Position numbers and translations under genes: made by a program. A stretch of DNA of 64,000 nt from Dipylidium caninum (lineage: Eukaryota > Platyhelminthes > Cestoda > Cyclophyllidea > Dipylidiidae): contig QEYB01001654.1 in the NCBI GenBank assembly GCA_017562135.1, positions 310,001 through 374,000 of the forward strand. Reading direction: 5' to 3'. Under the pieces are notes generated by a model. That model made no database searches. It saw only the letters and a list, made by a program, of their open reading frames with translations, and had not been told where the DNA came from. This document shows, piece by piece, positions 24,981-39,900 of this stretch (the stretch's first letter is position 1; every line of letters starts with the position of its first letter).

Positions 24981-27900
24981 GTTAGTCTTCCTATTTGCAT
25001 TATATTGGGCTCTAGAGCTTTTAATTACTGTCAATTACCAATTCGACTGAGAATTTCTAATAACTTCTAATCCACATCTCTTGAAATTATTCATATTTCT
25101 ATTTAACAGTCATGATCGTGGCTTTAAATAGGGTGACATATTTCCTTTCGGCAGTACTTCCTTCTCTTTGTAACATAAAACATTTTTTGGTCCGAGCATT
25201 CAAACCCTCCTGACCACTGTTCCCTTGTATCAATTTCTATAATGTAAATTATCATCCTTACTGCCAGCTTGCGTTTAGAAAAGAAAGCATGGCGTTCCTG
25301 GGCACGAGGCATCATATCTCGTTTCTATTAGTATCGCAGGCAAGATTCCACAACCATTAAAGTCGCCTGTTTCAAAGCTTGGTTTTGTGATATGGCAAAA
25401 CGCTAATTCTGGTGTGGAAATGGGAATTTTATACCCACATTTAATATATTTGCAATAGCGGAGTTGAGACTTAAGTAGTAATGAGTTACTCAGGCTTTGT
25501 CACCATATCTTGTGGGAAAATAAGGTGGAAATTCTAATTGGCTCTGCCCACTGATTTCACAAAAACCTGCGCGTTCTCACAGGTACTACAAAAAAGCAAA
25601 TGGTTGGGTGGTATTAGGGCTGTCACAACTCTAACATGAGGAAATTGCCTCGAAAATGAGGCCGCTATGCTTAATTTTTCGAAAATACGTGATGTGTCTA
25701 CAGAATCACACAATTCCTCCTATTCATCCTGTTTCGCTCTGAATTTTTAACAGTATGATGGACATTCTAAACAACCCTTTGTTGACTGACAGTCTATTTC
25801 ATCTACTAATCGGAATTAAGTTGCAGGAATTTGATTTACCAATTATTCCACGTTTCATGATGCTCTTCAAATCTACATTGTTCTACCCTTTTTTAAACAA
25901 GACGTTGTTCCTCACTTTACGAAATGACCTAGTTAAGCAAAGGTAAGGAACATAGAATATTCACAGAAAGAGGCATTTTTCGCCTCAAGGAAACTTAATG
26001 CCCGATTTGGCATTGAGGTTGACAAAGTTGCCTGCACTCATCTCTCTTCTACCGGCTGTAAAAATATAACTTGTCAACTGTACATATTTAGGGCGAATGA
26101 CCCCTCTGACAAACCATAGAAATAAGAAATAAAGCTTTATTAAGGTTTGCCGGTGCACTTATACCTCCCAGAACCGTAATCTTGGAAAGCTATAGTAGAT
26201 CACTTGTGAGAGGTTTTGCAATTAGCCTCGAGGCTACATGAAACGCAGGAATACCTTCTTCCCGTACTAACTGACACCACGTGGAGGCAGTGCTAGTGAC
26301 AAGCTTTGAAAGTGGTTGCCAGACAGAGAGTAAAATGAAGTATTTTTCGTCAGGTTAACAAGTGTTCCCGTAATATTTCAAATAACGACTTTGGACCATG
26401 TGTACTCAACAATTTAGATTTGTGCGCTATAGACAATGAGAGGGAACTGATATTTCACCTGAAGTACCATTTGCGAAATAAATCACATCTTGTTTAAACC
26501 TTATCTGTGTGATATAAGATGTGAAGTGTGGCTCATAAGAATATCAACATGTCAGTAAACGACACGGATCCCAAAGAACAATATGCTATCTTTGGTCGAG
26601 AAAATCAGTGGAGAGGAGGACATTTAAGGATTAAAGCGTCACCCACAAGTGGAAAAGACTCACACAAGTCAAACTAGAGTTTACAGAGTATCTAACATCA
26701 TGGCAGAAATGTCTATGGTCTTCAATGTTAACTAATGAAATTCTGTCTCCTGTCAACCCAACCATTTATCTTGTCTACGCCGTGCTTTCCTTCTAACATT
26801 CATGGCCTCTACACCATCTCACATATCTATTTGGCACTTGTCGGGTAAAGAGGGTCGTCCTTCTCTCGTCAAATATATTCCCACCACACAACCAGATCAT
26901 GAGAATATGGAATATGACAAGCGGGTTGTCACAAGGAGCCCAACCCTCCACCTCCTACCCATGTCATACCTAAAAACTGTTGCAGGCGATGACATTTAGC
27001 AGTACAAAAACCTACGGTACGTACACATCAACAGGTGCGGTGCTCTATGGGTTAACCAAAATCATGTCCTGAATTCACTTCCTTTATATTCCAAATGAGT
27101 ATCAAACCAGCTTTTGAAAGAAAGCTGGTAGGATCTCAGTTTTCGACCTTTTAGAAGTTACCTACTTTTAACGCTGTTTGTATCATAATTAGTCAGGATT
27201 TAAATTACTGAATATGATTTGCCTGCCTGATGCATCACACTTTAAACAAAGTGCATTATGAAATGATAGGGTTTTACTTCAATCTTAACGAATTGATAGC
27301 CAAAGGGGTCATATTTCTCGCCCGAAAACCGAGGACAGGCGTGTGCTCAAAAGCAGGTGTCGAAAAAATGATTTCATCGGAGAATAATATGGTTGGACCA
27401 TTCGCCTTCACCGCCACGTGACTGGTTGTCAGAACACCTAGATGATTCATTTTTTCAGCTCTTCAACTGCCATAACGAATAATGCTTCAGTAGAAGCGTT
27501 CCATTTAACAAGAGACAAAGGCAAACCACCACGGTAACCTACTAACTTATCAGTTGGTAAATTTTAATTAGTAGGACTATTGAAAAATTTGACACGAACC
27601 AGAGTTCTCTTCTTCTTTTTGAAAGTCATAACCTGAAATAAGATTGTGACAAGTGTCTCTTCTTTCCCACTAAACTAAATTCACTTGACCTCCTGATGTT
27701 GGTTTATAGGCCAGTCTGGTTTTGAGGCGATTCCTTTTGCTTTTCGCACTCAAAAACTAGGAACGTGATAGTCATGAGATACTAATTGCCATGGCGGGCA
27801 AAATGGTAACTACGAAAGAAATGAGGTGGTAGATCACGTTGCCATTCGCATATGTCCTTGCAATAGGCAAGTGATGCTCCTCATCGACCAGATTCAACGT

Positions 27901-30900
27901 GAAACCTCTCTTTAGCGAGAATTTAGCTCTGTCTTTCTTAATAAAGCCCCGGTCTGTCGTTTTGCAGCCATTTGTGGAAATACTTTAACCATTAATTAGA
28001 AAAAAGATCAGGAGTTTCTTGATAAGGGTGCTTTAAATAAAACTGTGCGAACATTTATCCCTAAAATTATTTCGAACTACGAGACTTCGAGGAAGAGTCG
28101 CACCACAGCTCTCTTAGTTCGCACATTGTGAACCGACTTGAGCGCCTTGGGAATTGAAGCTTCATGTGCAATCCAGGTTCTTGATTACACATAGATATTG
28201 CGATTTTATAGCATGTTCGAGGCAAAAAGGAGACAAGTCTTAGATTATTTCCTACAATTATCTTAGTCCTGTGAAATAGTCTTAAGAGTTGGATTATACA
28301 ACTTCACCTATGCAATATTCGAAATACAACAAAAAATGGCGGGTCTGCAACATTTCCAACGTTTCGAAGTCCCTCTAAGGTTATTAAGGGCAGAGGAGCT
28401 TCTTTTCAACTTTACTCCCATGTTTATCTCCAAAATTACGCTCACTGTTTGGCTCAGCGCTGCAGCGTATACTGTGTCAGGCACCCATTTTGCTAGAGAT
28501 TTGAGAGATCGACACCTCGACTCAAATTATCACAGTGAGAGGTCGATTTTAGTGACGAGGATTTATTAGTTTTGTAAAGAAGGCGCCAGCGGGCTTGACG
28601 GAACTTGAAGTAAGCCAGGTAGATATCTGATCTCACTTTTTTGTTGCCAGATGCTCAAAACTCGGACCCGTGCCTGCAGAAACGATGTCATTCCGGAGCC
28701 ATATGTGAGACGTGGAACGATGCCACCAGAGCCAAATTTGCTGTGTGCACCTGTCTCGCGGTCCATGACTTGGAAACCATTGGCTTGTGTCAAACGACAA
28801 CGGGGGAAGTTTGCGCCTCAAACGGCAACATCTATGCCAGCACCTGCGACATGCTTCGCAACGCTTGTTTACAGCAAGCCGAATTCATCATTGTCTCGTG
28901 GACTGCAGTCAATCAGAAGGACTGCCAACAACAGGCTGGTAATTGTGCATTCATCATTGAGTTTCACAATTAGGACGCTCTTCCGGGTCGACCACGTTTT
29001 TGTCCTCCATTTTCGACTATAAGTCGAAAAAGCGTAGATAACTACCACCCTAAAAGAAAACTGTAAAAAACTTGGCTCAAAAAAAACGCATTTATCCGGT
29101 GACCTCAGTCATGGCGTATTGTCCTCATGGTCCTAACACAGAAAGTTAATCCCTTAGTAGTAATTCGTCTCCTGAATTCTCTCGATTTTCCACATCGAGC
29201 ACAATTGTTATCGTTCGCATGATAGTTACTAACGTCCATAGTAGCTGCTGCTACTGTTGCTGCTGCTGAAGGTAAAGAAACAGGCACATGTAGTGTGGCT
29301 ATCGTGAATTCCCAGAGACATACCACTACAATAAGAGTCACCCAGAAGGCTCTGACCGGTACTCTCTCATGCTCACATGAAAGCAATTGGAAAGTGATAG
29401 AAGTATCCCTCTTTACAGGAAGTTAAGCAGTGAATTAAAGAAAACTTATGTTACCGATAATATTTTGAATTACTCTGTATGACGCATTTTTCAAACATTT
29501 GATGACATGTCTTTGGTTACCTCAAAGAAGGGCAATTATTTCCACATTAATAGGACTTTTATGGAATGATACTTCGAGCTGTTGATTGAAACATCGCCCC
29601 ACTCAATGCCCTTTTCTGTTGCTTCAACAATGAAAAAATATTACCTGATGAAACAAGGTTTGGACGTAGCGTCAGGTGTTCTTATAGCCAAAGAAAGACG
29701 GTTTCTTGGCGTATGGGATAATTCGCAAAAAAATGTTTGGTATAAGATGTTAATGTGTTATAAATCGCAATTAAGACGATAAGAAACTTCACATAATTGC
29801 AGTTTTTATCCTTACCGTGTATGCAACTAGCAGCATCTCGCGATTTCTCGCGCTGTTATTCTGAAGTCGAAGTAGAGTTTGTGCTATTGAGATCTAGGAG
29901 CAAACCACAGAGGATAAAGTTTAAAAAATTTTCACTATAATGACTTTAGTAGGTCTTTTCCGATATCCGAATACAATAGGGGTAACGAGAATTGGAAGTG
30001 AATGTAATTTATGATAGTACAACTTTTATGCCTCATCCGTATCTTACTCTTATAGTGAGTAATGAGTCGTGAATAGCTCGAATATCCCCAAAATTATCCT
30101 CATGTTAGATGGCATTCTCAACTAACTCGCACATCTACTTAGCCAGTTAAGAAAGAGGTCACTGTGGGAACATTTATGGCATTCCCACGTCATTCATTTT
30201 TCCCATTGTTCTAACATTATCACAAGCCAGTAAATTAGTGATAAATGAAAACACTTGAACAGGATCACCGATTTAAATTGCGATTAGGATGTTTTTTGTT
30301 TTGCAACTAAACTCAGGAATATGTGGAGTGGAAGGGGCTTAAATATTGGTCACAATTGGCGCACCAGTGACTTAAAAGGCTTAAAATGTGAAGAACAACA
30401 TCATTATGTGTACATGTTTATTTCAATGGAAGTTAAAAAGAGCACGTTCAGTAACAATCACATCTTGTTGCTCCACACTGTGAGTTCTCACACCCATGTC
30501 TTCCACCTTCGCACACTCGGGGTAGATGCCTGCTCACACATTTATGGCTCTGTGCATGCGGAGGCACACTGCAAAATTGCGGCTAATGCAATTGAGCAGC
30601 AATTATATACACGTTGGGTAGATGAAAATACAATTTTAGACCTTTGGTCATTTGTGCAACCGATCAATGGTAACTCTAAAATTTTTGGAAATTGGTTTGC
30701 ACTGAAAAATATAGCATTATTTTGACTTTATCATGCCTTTAGAATTGGTTAAACTCCGGGCTGTTCGAAATTCACCAAGAGATCAACAAAAAGTAGCTAT
30801 CGAAACGCCTAAATTGCCAAGTGAAGATGAGATGCATGGTGAAATGCCGCAGCAGGATGGTGGGTACCTCACCAAGCAGGAATCGTCTGTGGTATCGACG

Positions 30901-33900
30901 GAGCCGAAAGAATGCACTTATACATGCTCCATCACTGCCATTGAGCCGGTGTGTGGTAGCGACGGCAACACCTATCTCAATCCCTGCCTTCTGAACCTAC
31001 GAGCCTGTGCGTCGAAGGAAGCATCTAATCTTCAGATCGCGCACTGGGGATACTGTCCTGCCAAACCCCCAGGTAAGTTATTTATCAATGAGTTTGTGAG
31101 GGGGAGATAAGGAAAGTTTGAATGAAGCGGAATTTCATGGGAGCTATAATCCTTTATTTGAGTGTTGGAAGAATGCATGTCGTTGGAGCAAAGGTAGACT
31201 CCTCAAGACTTTCAAGCTCACCAATCACTCCGCAGGGCTGCTTGGGAGCTAAGTGTGAATGTTATCCTTTTCGAATATGTAATCGTTCAACTGTATCATT
31301 GTATCCACTGGTTACGGACACGATAATGTAGTAAGTGGACATCATCGTCGTTATTTGAAAGCTCGTCTACCTTGAGGAACCATTTAGCTTTACTAGTGTC
31401 TCGTACCAGACAAAGTAAACTGAGAAATTCGTCATAGAACTAAAAGTTTTGGTTGCAGTCAAGCTTGTAGATGACAACCGCTCTCCATAATTGAAGATCT
31501 GATTCCCTATTACTATCACTACCCCAACAAATTTGTGGCAGTATGTTTTACTAATTGTGTCATTATGACAAGATTTACCCTTTGAATAATCTTCTTCAAT
31601 TGTCGGAGTGGGGAAGTGAGGGTGAAATAACCACCACTCTCTCCCTTGGTGCTGATTGGTAGGATGCATGACAGGAGAGGCGCAACTTCGAATAGCAGAT
31701 CTTTCTAATGAGAACTTTTCTTCTTCCGAGTGAGATAGTCTTGTAGATAGTGACCAGAGCTATTCCAAAATTGATAAATAATCACTTCGCTGTCATCCGG
31801 CAGTTGCCATGAGTATCTTAGACGATGAAGCTATCACAAAAATCGAGCGAAATGGACGATTAATAGTTAAGTAGACATGGATTTATCCTCCCGTAAGCGC
31901 AATTTTTCTCTCAATAACGTAGAAAATGGAGTCATCTCAAATAGGTGACCGAATAGTCGAGCAAATTGGTCGTTCTGCAACGAGGTCGCCCGTGTGCTTT
32001 TAAGTCTACCACGAGTCTTGTGAATTATTCACTTCAAGAACTGCGATTAGTCAACACAGGGACCGTGTTACATCACTCACAAGTGAATCTAAGCACCAGG
32101 CTGAAGCTGCGCAAACGCTATCATTTTTCCAGAAATTGCATATTCTACTGTACACTGATTAAGTAGCCGATTATCTTTCGCCGGATAAACAAGGATGATA
32201 AATGGATCTGTCTAAAAATAGGTATTTCATTGCCGGAACCTAGTAAAATCAGTTAAAGAGACTCTGATAACTTCTCGTAAATGAAGCACTTGATTGTATC
32301 GGGCTTCCGAGATAAGGGGGACACATATTTTGGATATGTTCGAAGACCATTCGTTTTACTAGTCAACGGCAGTAATTTTCTTTTTTGTCAAATTGTCCAA
32401 AACGAAGATATTTGAGCCCCTTATTGACCTTATTGAAGTTGTTCACAAGGCGGTAACCCATGAGCATGGGTAGGATGGGAGGGAAAGTTAAATCTTTCAA
32501 TTATTTCCTAAACATCGTCAAATTTTCGGAATGCTGCATTTCACACTCGAGATTCTTCAGCTCGTTGTAAGCATAAGGATAAGGTGCATCATGACACTTT
32601 TTTTCTATTCAGACATCGAACCTATTTTCTGCGATTCTGCAAACTATTGTCAACTTGGTGCGATGTGTGCAGCGGGAAGCAACAGTCTATCCTACTACAA
32701 TCACGACATATTTTCGTGGGTGACGCAGCAGTCAGAAGCGCAAGGGACGCTTTGCACATGCGATCACTATAGGTGTTTGGAGAATTGGTATAAAGAGCCC
32801 ATATGTGGAGACGATGGAGTTACTTACCCTGGAGACTGTTTCCTCAATCAAGCTGCCTGTATTCAACAATCCCCTAAATACCGACTTCACAGTGGTCCAT
32901 GCAAAACGCCCAATCAAGGTTAGTCCGACCGATTGAACAAGATATGAACCAATAAGGACCTCTCCATGGGATTGTCTTATTGGCGCCACAAATTAAACCC
33001 ACTGTTCCCCGCAGTCGTTCCTCTCAAGTTACTATCATGATGGTCTCTTCCTGGTTTATCCTAGTTCTCCACCTCTCCTCAGTGCGGGGGGAGGTTTGCC
33101 TCACTCGTAGATTCTTCTCTAACCTGGGAGTGAATAATCCCTGTCAGGGTTATACATGTCCTTTCAATGCATGGTGCATACCTTCCGACGACTTTACGTT
33201 TCCGCGGTGTGTCTGTCACCAAACCTGCTATGATGTGGGCGATTCTGACGAATTTGCTCCTGTGTGTGGATCTAATGGGTTAAACTACGAGAGCGTATGT
33301 CATCTTAAGCGTGAGGCGTGCTCCCTGAAGGTTAATATTTCGATAAAGTATTGGGGATCCTGCGGTATGTGCCTTCCGATCTATTAAACCTCAGAGTAGA
33401 GTCAAAAGTAGTTAATACACTTCAATGGTAGTTCTACTTATCTAAAAGAGTTTTAAAAACTACCGACATGCCGCTTTTGCAAGTGTTCAATTTAATTAGA
33501 GCCAGTAGCATAACGTAGAGGAGGTCACGGTTAACCGAAGACAGACTGGAAGTTATCCTCACTTTTCCACAAACACAAATCCAGATCCATGCCACACTGT
33601 GAATTGCCCTGTGGATTCTATTTGTCGTCTGGACGAAAGACGGAACCCCACTTGTCGGTGTGGTGAGGAAGAGTGTAATACACCGATGAATCGGCCTGTA
33701 TGTGCCAACGATGGCAGGAAGTATTCTAATATTTGCGTTATGCGCCAGCAGGCCTGTCTGAGGAACCAGCAGTTACGAGTTCTATTCGACGACAACTGTG
33801 CCGCTGGTTTGTCTTTTCATCATTTGTTAGACTCCGAAATTTCTGTTTGGACACTCCCTTACCACCCAATCACTCACCCCCCTGGTAAAATTCCTAAGTG

Positions 33901-36900
33901 CCGACTAGAATAATTTCCTTTCAAGAAGGCGTCTCCACCAGCATCACCCCCAGTACATATCGCGCAGCAGTCTCTCTATGTCTTTCGTATGAACGCAATT
34001 TACGTTTTTTAGCAATGTTGGTTTATTTTGTCGGATTCTTTTCCAAAGTAATGATTTGACGATCCCAAGATAATGATATTTTTGTACAAAGTATGAAGTC
34101 TTCTGCTTAAGGACTTCATCTTGCGGTTTCCAAAAGTTTTCACGACTATATTCAATTATTTGAAATTTTAAATTGCGGTTAACTTTTTACACAGGAATAC
34201 TCATACTACTGATGACAAATGAGGCTTTGGAGCAAAAGCCTTTCTTTTGTTTATCATGTGTTAGCAATACAGGCACAGTGGTAGAATTATTTGATTGACG
34301 AATGTTAAGAGAGAAGAAGTGGAGGATTATTTATTTGATGGCATTGACTACAAAAGTCAATTACAATACAGGAATGCCCAATTTTGATGGACTACGTTTC
34401 TGTTACCTCTCCATAACCACCGTTCATTAATAAAAGGTGTGAATCCCTGCCTGGAGCAGAGCTGTCCCTGGCCCGGAGAGGAATGTCGGGTAGATATTCA
34501 AGGCCGGAAGTCTTGCGTCTGTCCGAAGCGCTGCCCTGCCATTGTCGTCCCCGTCTGCGGTTCGGACGGCATCACCTACGACAGCATTTGTCACCTTCTG
34601 CGAACAGCTTGCCTCACGAAAAAGCATATTTGGGTTATACACGCTGGACAGTGCAGTAAGTTCTTATCTTTCGTGTCTTTTTGGAGCAGAATTGTTGATT
34701 GTGATACAACTTGTCAAATTCGCATAAGCCTGCAGGAATGAGATTTAACTTAAAGCTATTTTTTGTGAATGGGACCCCCAAGACCCCCAATAATCTTCTG
34801 ATTTGTCAATCTTAAATTATAAAACTATAATAAAATATTCTTTAAGCAACAAAATTGTAGTATTTTTGAAGGTACGCACAATAATATACTTGTGTGGTTG
34901 CTTAATTCATTGGTATTGCAACCTTCTCTTTTGCATCTGCCTTCATCCCACCTTAGCTGTGCCAGGCAATGTGTGTGAAAGACAGGGGCTCTATTGTCGG
35001 CGTTACGAAATATGTACTCAGGAGAGCAGTCGGAGGAGTTACGACACAGCACTCACGTACGTCCCTCCAGCTCCCAAATGCGGCTGTCCCATATGCCCGC
35101 TCAGCGGACTTGGTGGAAAAGTCTGCGGGAGTGACGGAAGAACCTATCGCAGTGAGTGTCACCTGCGTGTCGCCGCCTGCCGCGGTGGACTGACTGATCT
35201 CGACGTTAAGCAAAGAGGTTCTTGTGGTAAGCAAAGTTTAAACCAGCCTAGACGCCAATGGTTAACACCGACATACTCGAACATTTTCACCGAATTAACG
35301 GCTCACATTGAGGTGTTGAAATGAAATTGAGAATAAGGGAAGGAGTGAAAAAGGCTAGAAGTACCACTTGTAATTCATGGGAAAAATTGTGGTCTACGCC
35401 GACTTTTCGGAATGGCCGTCATAAATGGAGCGCACATCATATATGATGGTCTCAAATTCCGACTGGTTTACATTAGGCACCATCCCATAATCAAGGGAAA
35501 AGGAATATTTGGTAATTATAACATTTTAGGTCATATCTTCCTTCGATTGGTTTTGTGTCATGTTCTCAGTAGTGTAGGAGGCCAAGCGGATTTTATTTGC
35601 ACTCTTTATTCTTACTGAAGTGTCAGCTCCGGGGATGCCCACCTTCCCGTCTGCTTTATCGATGTGATCTTTGCCGCTTTAAGTTCATTTTACATTCTCT
35701 GACATTGGTCTCCTTTGATAGGATGGGGTAAAATGTCAAATGCCTCACGCCCCTGTAACTAGGACGGTGAGGAAAAAAGGACATTTGAAACCGGTTCAAG
35801 TGTCACTGTTATCCGCATTTCGAGGAGTGACTCATGTGTTAATAGCATCCGGTGGGGTGATGATAAGCACCCCATTTGGCAATGACAGTTACAGCATTTT
35901 TAGATTTATCGCCCTAACCTTAACATCGGAAGTTAACAGCGCAACTTAGTTCTCAAATGGCGTAGATAAGTAGGGAAATCAGGCAGTTGCTATGAGGCGC
36001 CTTTGCCGCTGGATAATCATTGTCAAAGAGATCCGAGTCAAGTACGCTCACACATTTGCGGATATCCAGTCCTAATGACAAGTCTGCTAATTTTATTTTG
36101 TACTTGCTTTTGTCCAATTTACTGTTATAGACGCTTGTCAGAACAAACAATGCGACTTCTACTCAATCTGTCAGACAGATGAGGCCGGTCGAGCCTTCTG
36201 TGCCTGTCCCACAAACTGTCTCATGGTAAGTACGATTTTTTCGATTGATTGACATGTTTTACTCGTAATTCAATCTTCTGAAGGCGTAAAAATTGGTAGA
36301 GGAAGAGAAGTGGAATGTTGGTGGTTGAGAAAGTTTTATCAGATAGGCTGGTAGAAACGTGTCTTCCTGAAAATGAACATGAGATGAACAATGATACAAT
36401 CAATTTGGACATTGTAACTTCAATCACAATATTTACTGATATATATACACATGAAGCTACTTCTTTTCGAGAAACAGGAAATAGAATTTATCAGAATATC
36501 CTGCCTACTAGTAGTCTGTATGTTCTTTAGGTGAACATGCCAGTGTGTGGATCTGATGGTAAAACGTATGACAATGAATGCCTCTTGAAGGTCCACGCCT
36601 GTTCCATCCAGAAGAACATTAGGGTGATCGACACAAAGCCCTGCGGTAATGCTTCCCACACTTACGATCTTCACGTGTTTATTTTGGGTTTCACAGAGCC
36701 TCTAAATTTAATTTTCACATATGTCCACCTGAGGCGAGAGACAGTTTGACATAAATTAAATTTTGGGGAAATAGACTGTCATAGTATGAGAAACTATCAT
36801 TTGAATAAAGACCATTAACTGAAACAGACGCGGAAAACGTCTTTTACGCAGCAGATCGTCAAAATTTTATGAGATTACATTAAAAATACGAAGAGATCAC

Positions 36901-39900
36901 AAAGCTGACCTATTAAAATGGAGTCGGTTGTTGATTTCATCTTTAGCCTCATGCTCCAAGCCTTGTCCATTGGGCATGCGCTGCCTGGGCGGACAATGCG
37001 TGTGTCGAGAGAGCTGCCCCAGGCCGAGTTTGGCAGGCGAGGTCTGTGGAACTGACGGTCGAGTATACCCCAGTGCATGTGAAACTACGTCGTCAGGCGT
37101 GCATTAACAAAGTGACAGTGAAAGTCGACGGGTCGGGAATGGCGTGTCGCAAACTCACCTTCGCTCTCAACTCCTCGGCCTCCATAGACGTACAAGCAGG
37201 TACAATGACCTTTATAGCAATTTTTTAATGTTTTTACGCCATTTACTATCATTCCACTCCAAGACTTCTTGTTTTCCACCGCTGAACTTTCTAATAGTAT
37301 TTCACGTGTACTAGGCACTGTGACAAAGAGTTTGCCACTCCCTTCTTAATGCTTTTTGCTGTGTCATATACGGATCTTGAAATCCATCAAACATATCTCG
37401 TGCCCAAAAGTAGCTACTATGATCACCCGTTGTCTCTGGCAGTATGGCGTAGCACTATAATGTTACATACAAAACCCCAGTTGTCACAGCTTATCCCATC
37501 AACGGTCCACTTGTATGTTATTGGGCTCACAGATGCACTTTTTCTTAAATTCCCTTTCTTGCAGATCAAGTTATTGACAACGGATGCGGATGTAATAAAA
37601 TAGGATCACGTGATAACTACTGCGATAGCAAAGGCCGGTGCAGATGCCACTGGGGCGTTGAAGGCGTCAAGTGTGATCAATGCGCTTCTGGGTATTGGGG
37701 CATTTCAAATGGCAAACCGTGCATCAGTAAGTCTTTTTCCATTATTTTATTTAAATTTGCCAGTAAAGGGCATTTCCGCAGATGCTTCAAATTAACGTCG
37801 GGTTCAGAATGAGAAATAGAGTATGAATAGCGCTTTGGATGCCAACTATCTATGTAGCTGTTCAGCAGTTTGCTAGTTCTACTGTCTAAGGAAATTGTAT
37901 TTAGGAAGTTCTGGTCACTCAATTGATATACTTTGTGTTTCTTGTTCAAATCAGGCTGTTCGTGCAATCCCTACGGTTCTGTGACCAAAACAACATGTGA
38001 TAACCACTCGGGTCAGTGTAAATGCAAGCCAGGCATTCGGGGCCAGCAATGTGACATCTGCCCCAACGGAGAATTAATAGTCGGCGAAGAGTGTGAAGGT
38101 GAGTCGCAGGGGACCTCTTCAGTTATAGTAACGGCTCCATTTTAGAATCTATACCAAAGGTGCATAAGCAAGCAAGAATTTCCAATGTGGAAGTAACCAG
38201 GGAGGAGACGACGACTCGTGTGTCTGGAGTACATTTCACCCCACTCGCCACCGCAGTTATGCCCTTCAACCACTCCATCTCTCCGCCATTTACATTCACT
38301 GTCAACTTCACACCCTCTATTGGGTCTTCTGATGCCCATATCGCTCTCTTAGTTATTCCCAGTGCCAAAAGGCTAAATCAGTATTGCTTCTTGAGGATAG
38401 GCATATCTTCTGGACATTTGGAATTAAGGTAGAGGAAAATCTACAAATTATTTTGATGACTATTCAATAGTTAGGTAGCGAATCCCATCTTTAGTTATGT
38501 AGATGAACTGGAAACGGGCAAAATGAGGTATCTTACGGCGGAGCAGAAATTAGGTCACTATGCTTTGTCACTTTCTGCAAAGGTGACAAGCGACGAAGAC
38601 TTGATCCTCCGAATAGCCAATTCGAGCACTTTCAGCGTCTTCGAGGGTGCTAGTTCAAGGCTCATCCGATCAGACGAGTATGGTGAAATGGTCACCAGTC
38701 GCGGTATGGGACTGATACTCGGTTGTATTTCACAGAAAAGGTAATATTGTAAGAGCCACTAACGTTCATCCGCGTTTATGACTCATCTTCCAGTCGTCAA
38801 TGGATTCCTTGACGTTTATTTTAGAGCTCGTGGTTCTACTTGCGGTTTTTCGGGATGTTTGACTGGAGTGGAAGTAATTTCCTATTCTCACCCAGATCAC
38901 GGCAGAAGGCATATTTTAATGTCTGATGGGAAAGCCGCTAGTTTCAGCTGGAAGCGTCCTCCCGTGGATAACGTTGGAGTTTGTGTCAGTCAAATTGTCA
39001 GTCCATTGTCGCCGAAGACACAGTCTAAGATAGAAACAATTCTCACGTGTGGTCCATTAAATCCCTGCAAAAACGGCGGACAATGCATCTCTTCGGCGGA
39101 TCGCACCTTCAAGAAATGTATCTGTTCACCTGGTTGGCAGGGTGCTTACTGTCAAACAGGTTAGTGAACAAGATTTTGAGCAAAAATATAAATTCTTTCG
39201 GTGCCAATTCATTTTGTCGCCAAATGCTTTCCTTGGATTTTGGTTATATTATATTTTAAGTAAATCGGTTGCTCGACTATTTTCCTCTCCATGGTCGCAA
39301 CACCTATCCCTCCTTTCCCCTTACAAAGTTTAGGCAAAATTAAGGCTTCTGAACTTCACATTTTAGAGGCCACAATAATTCCAGAATTTGACGGCAAAGC
39401 CTACATACGTCTTGCTGGTCCCACGGGTGAAGATTCGCTCAGGAAACGAAAGATGAGCATGGAGCTCACGTTTTTACGGAAACCCGACGACGGTGAGCCT
39501 GTGTGCCTTAAGCATACCTCAAAATTTACAATTTCAATCAGGTTTGGGATGATGTCCTTAGGTTGAAGTTGACTACGAAGCTGAACTATAAATGGCAGTA
39601 GCAAGTTGTCTAATCTTTTCTCAGAAATCATTGTAATCTCGTCATATCGTAACCTCATCATGCTAAACCTCAATGAAAAGCGCAAACACTTACTAGATGC
39701 GTGCGGAGATTGCGTAGCGATTTCTCCTCCCAGGCCGCGTATGTTTCGGACACAACAATCGTGGTCTAGACTTTTGAATGTCAGACTACACTGTACTATA
39801 CTGCAGCGATTCTGCTACCCATTACTTTACAGGCGATATCTGCCTCCTTGATGATGATGACTTCCTAGGACGTTTCCCGATACTCCTCCGCATCTGGTTG

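Noticed and set aside
25755..25946. Open frame with loose likeness to the end of an agrin NtA domain
   Set aside because: Its splice phases fit neither exon 24620-24980 nor 28651-28938, while those two join each other perfectly in phase.
39606..39851. Open frames inside the agrin LG2 intron (also a segment from 39833)
   Set aside because: Exon 39334-39492 joins directly and in phase to 40317 (PDD-GIIFAI), completing the LG2 consensus; the intervening frames have no LG likeness.
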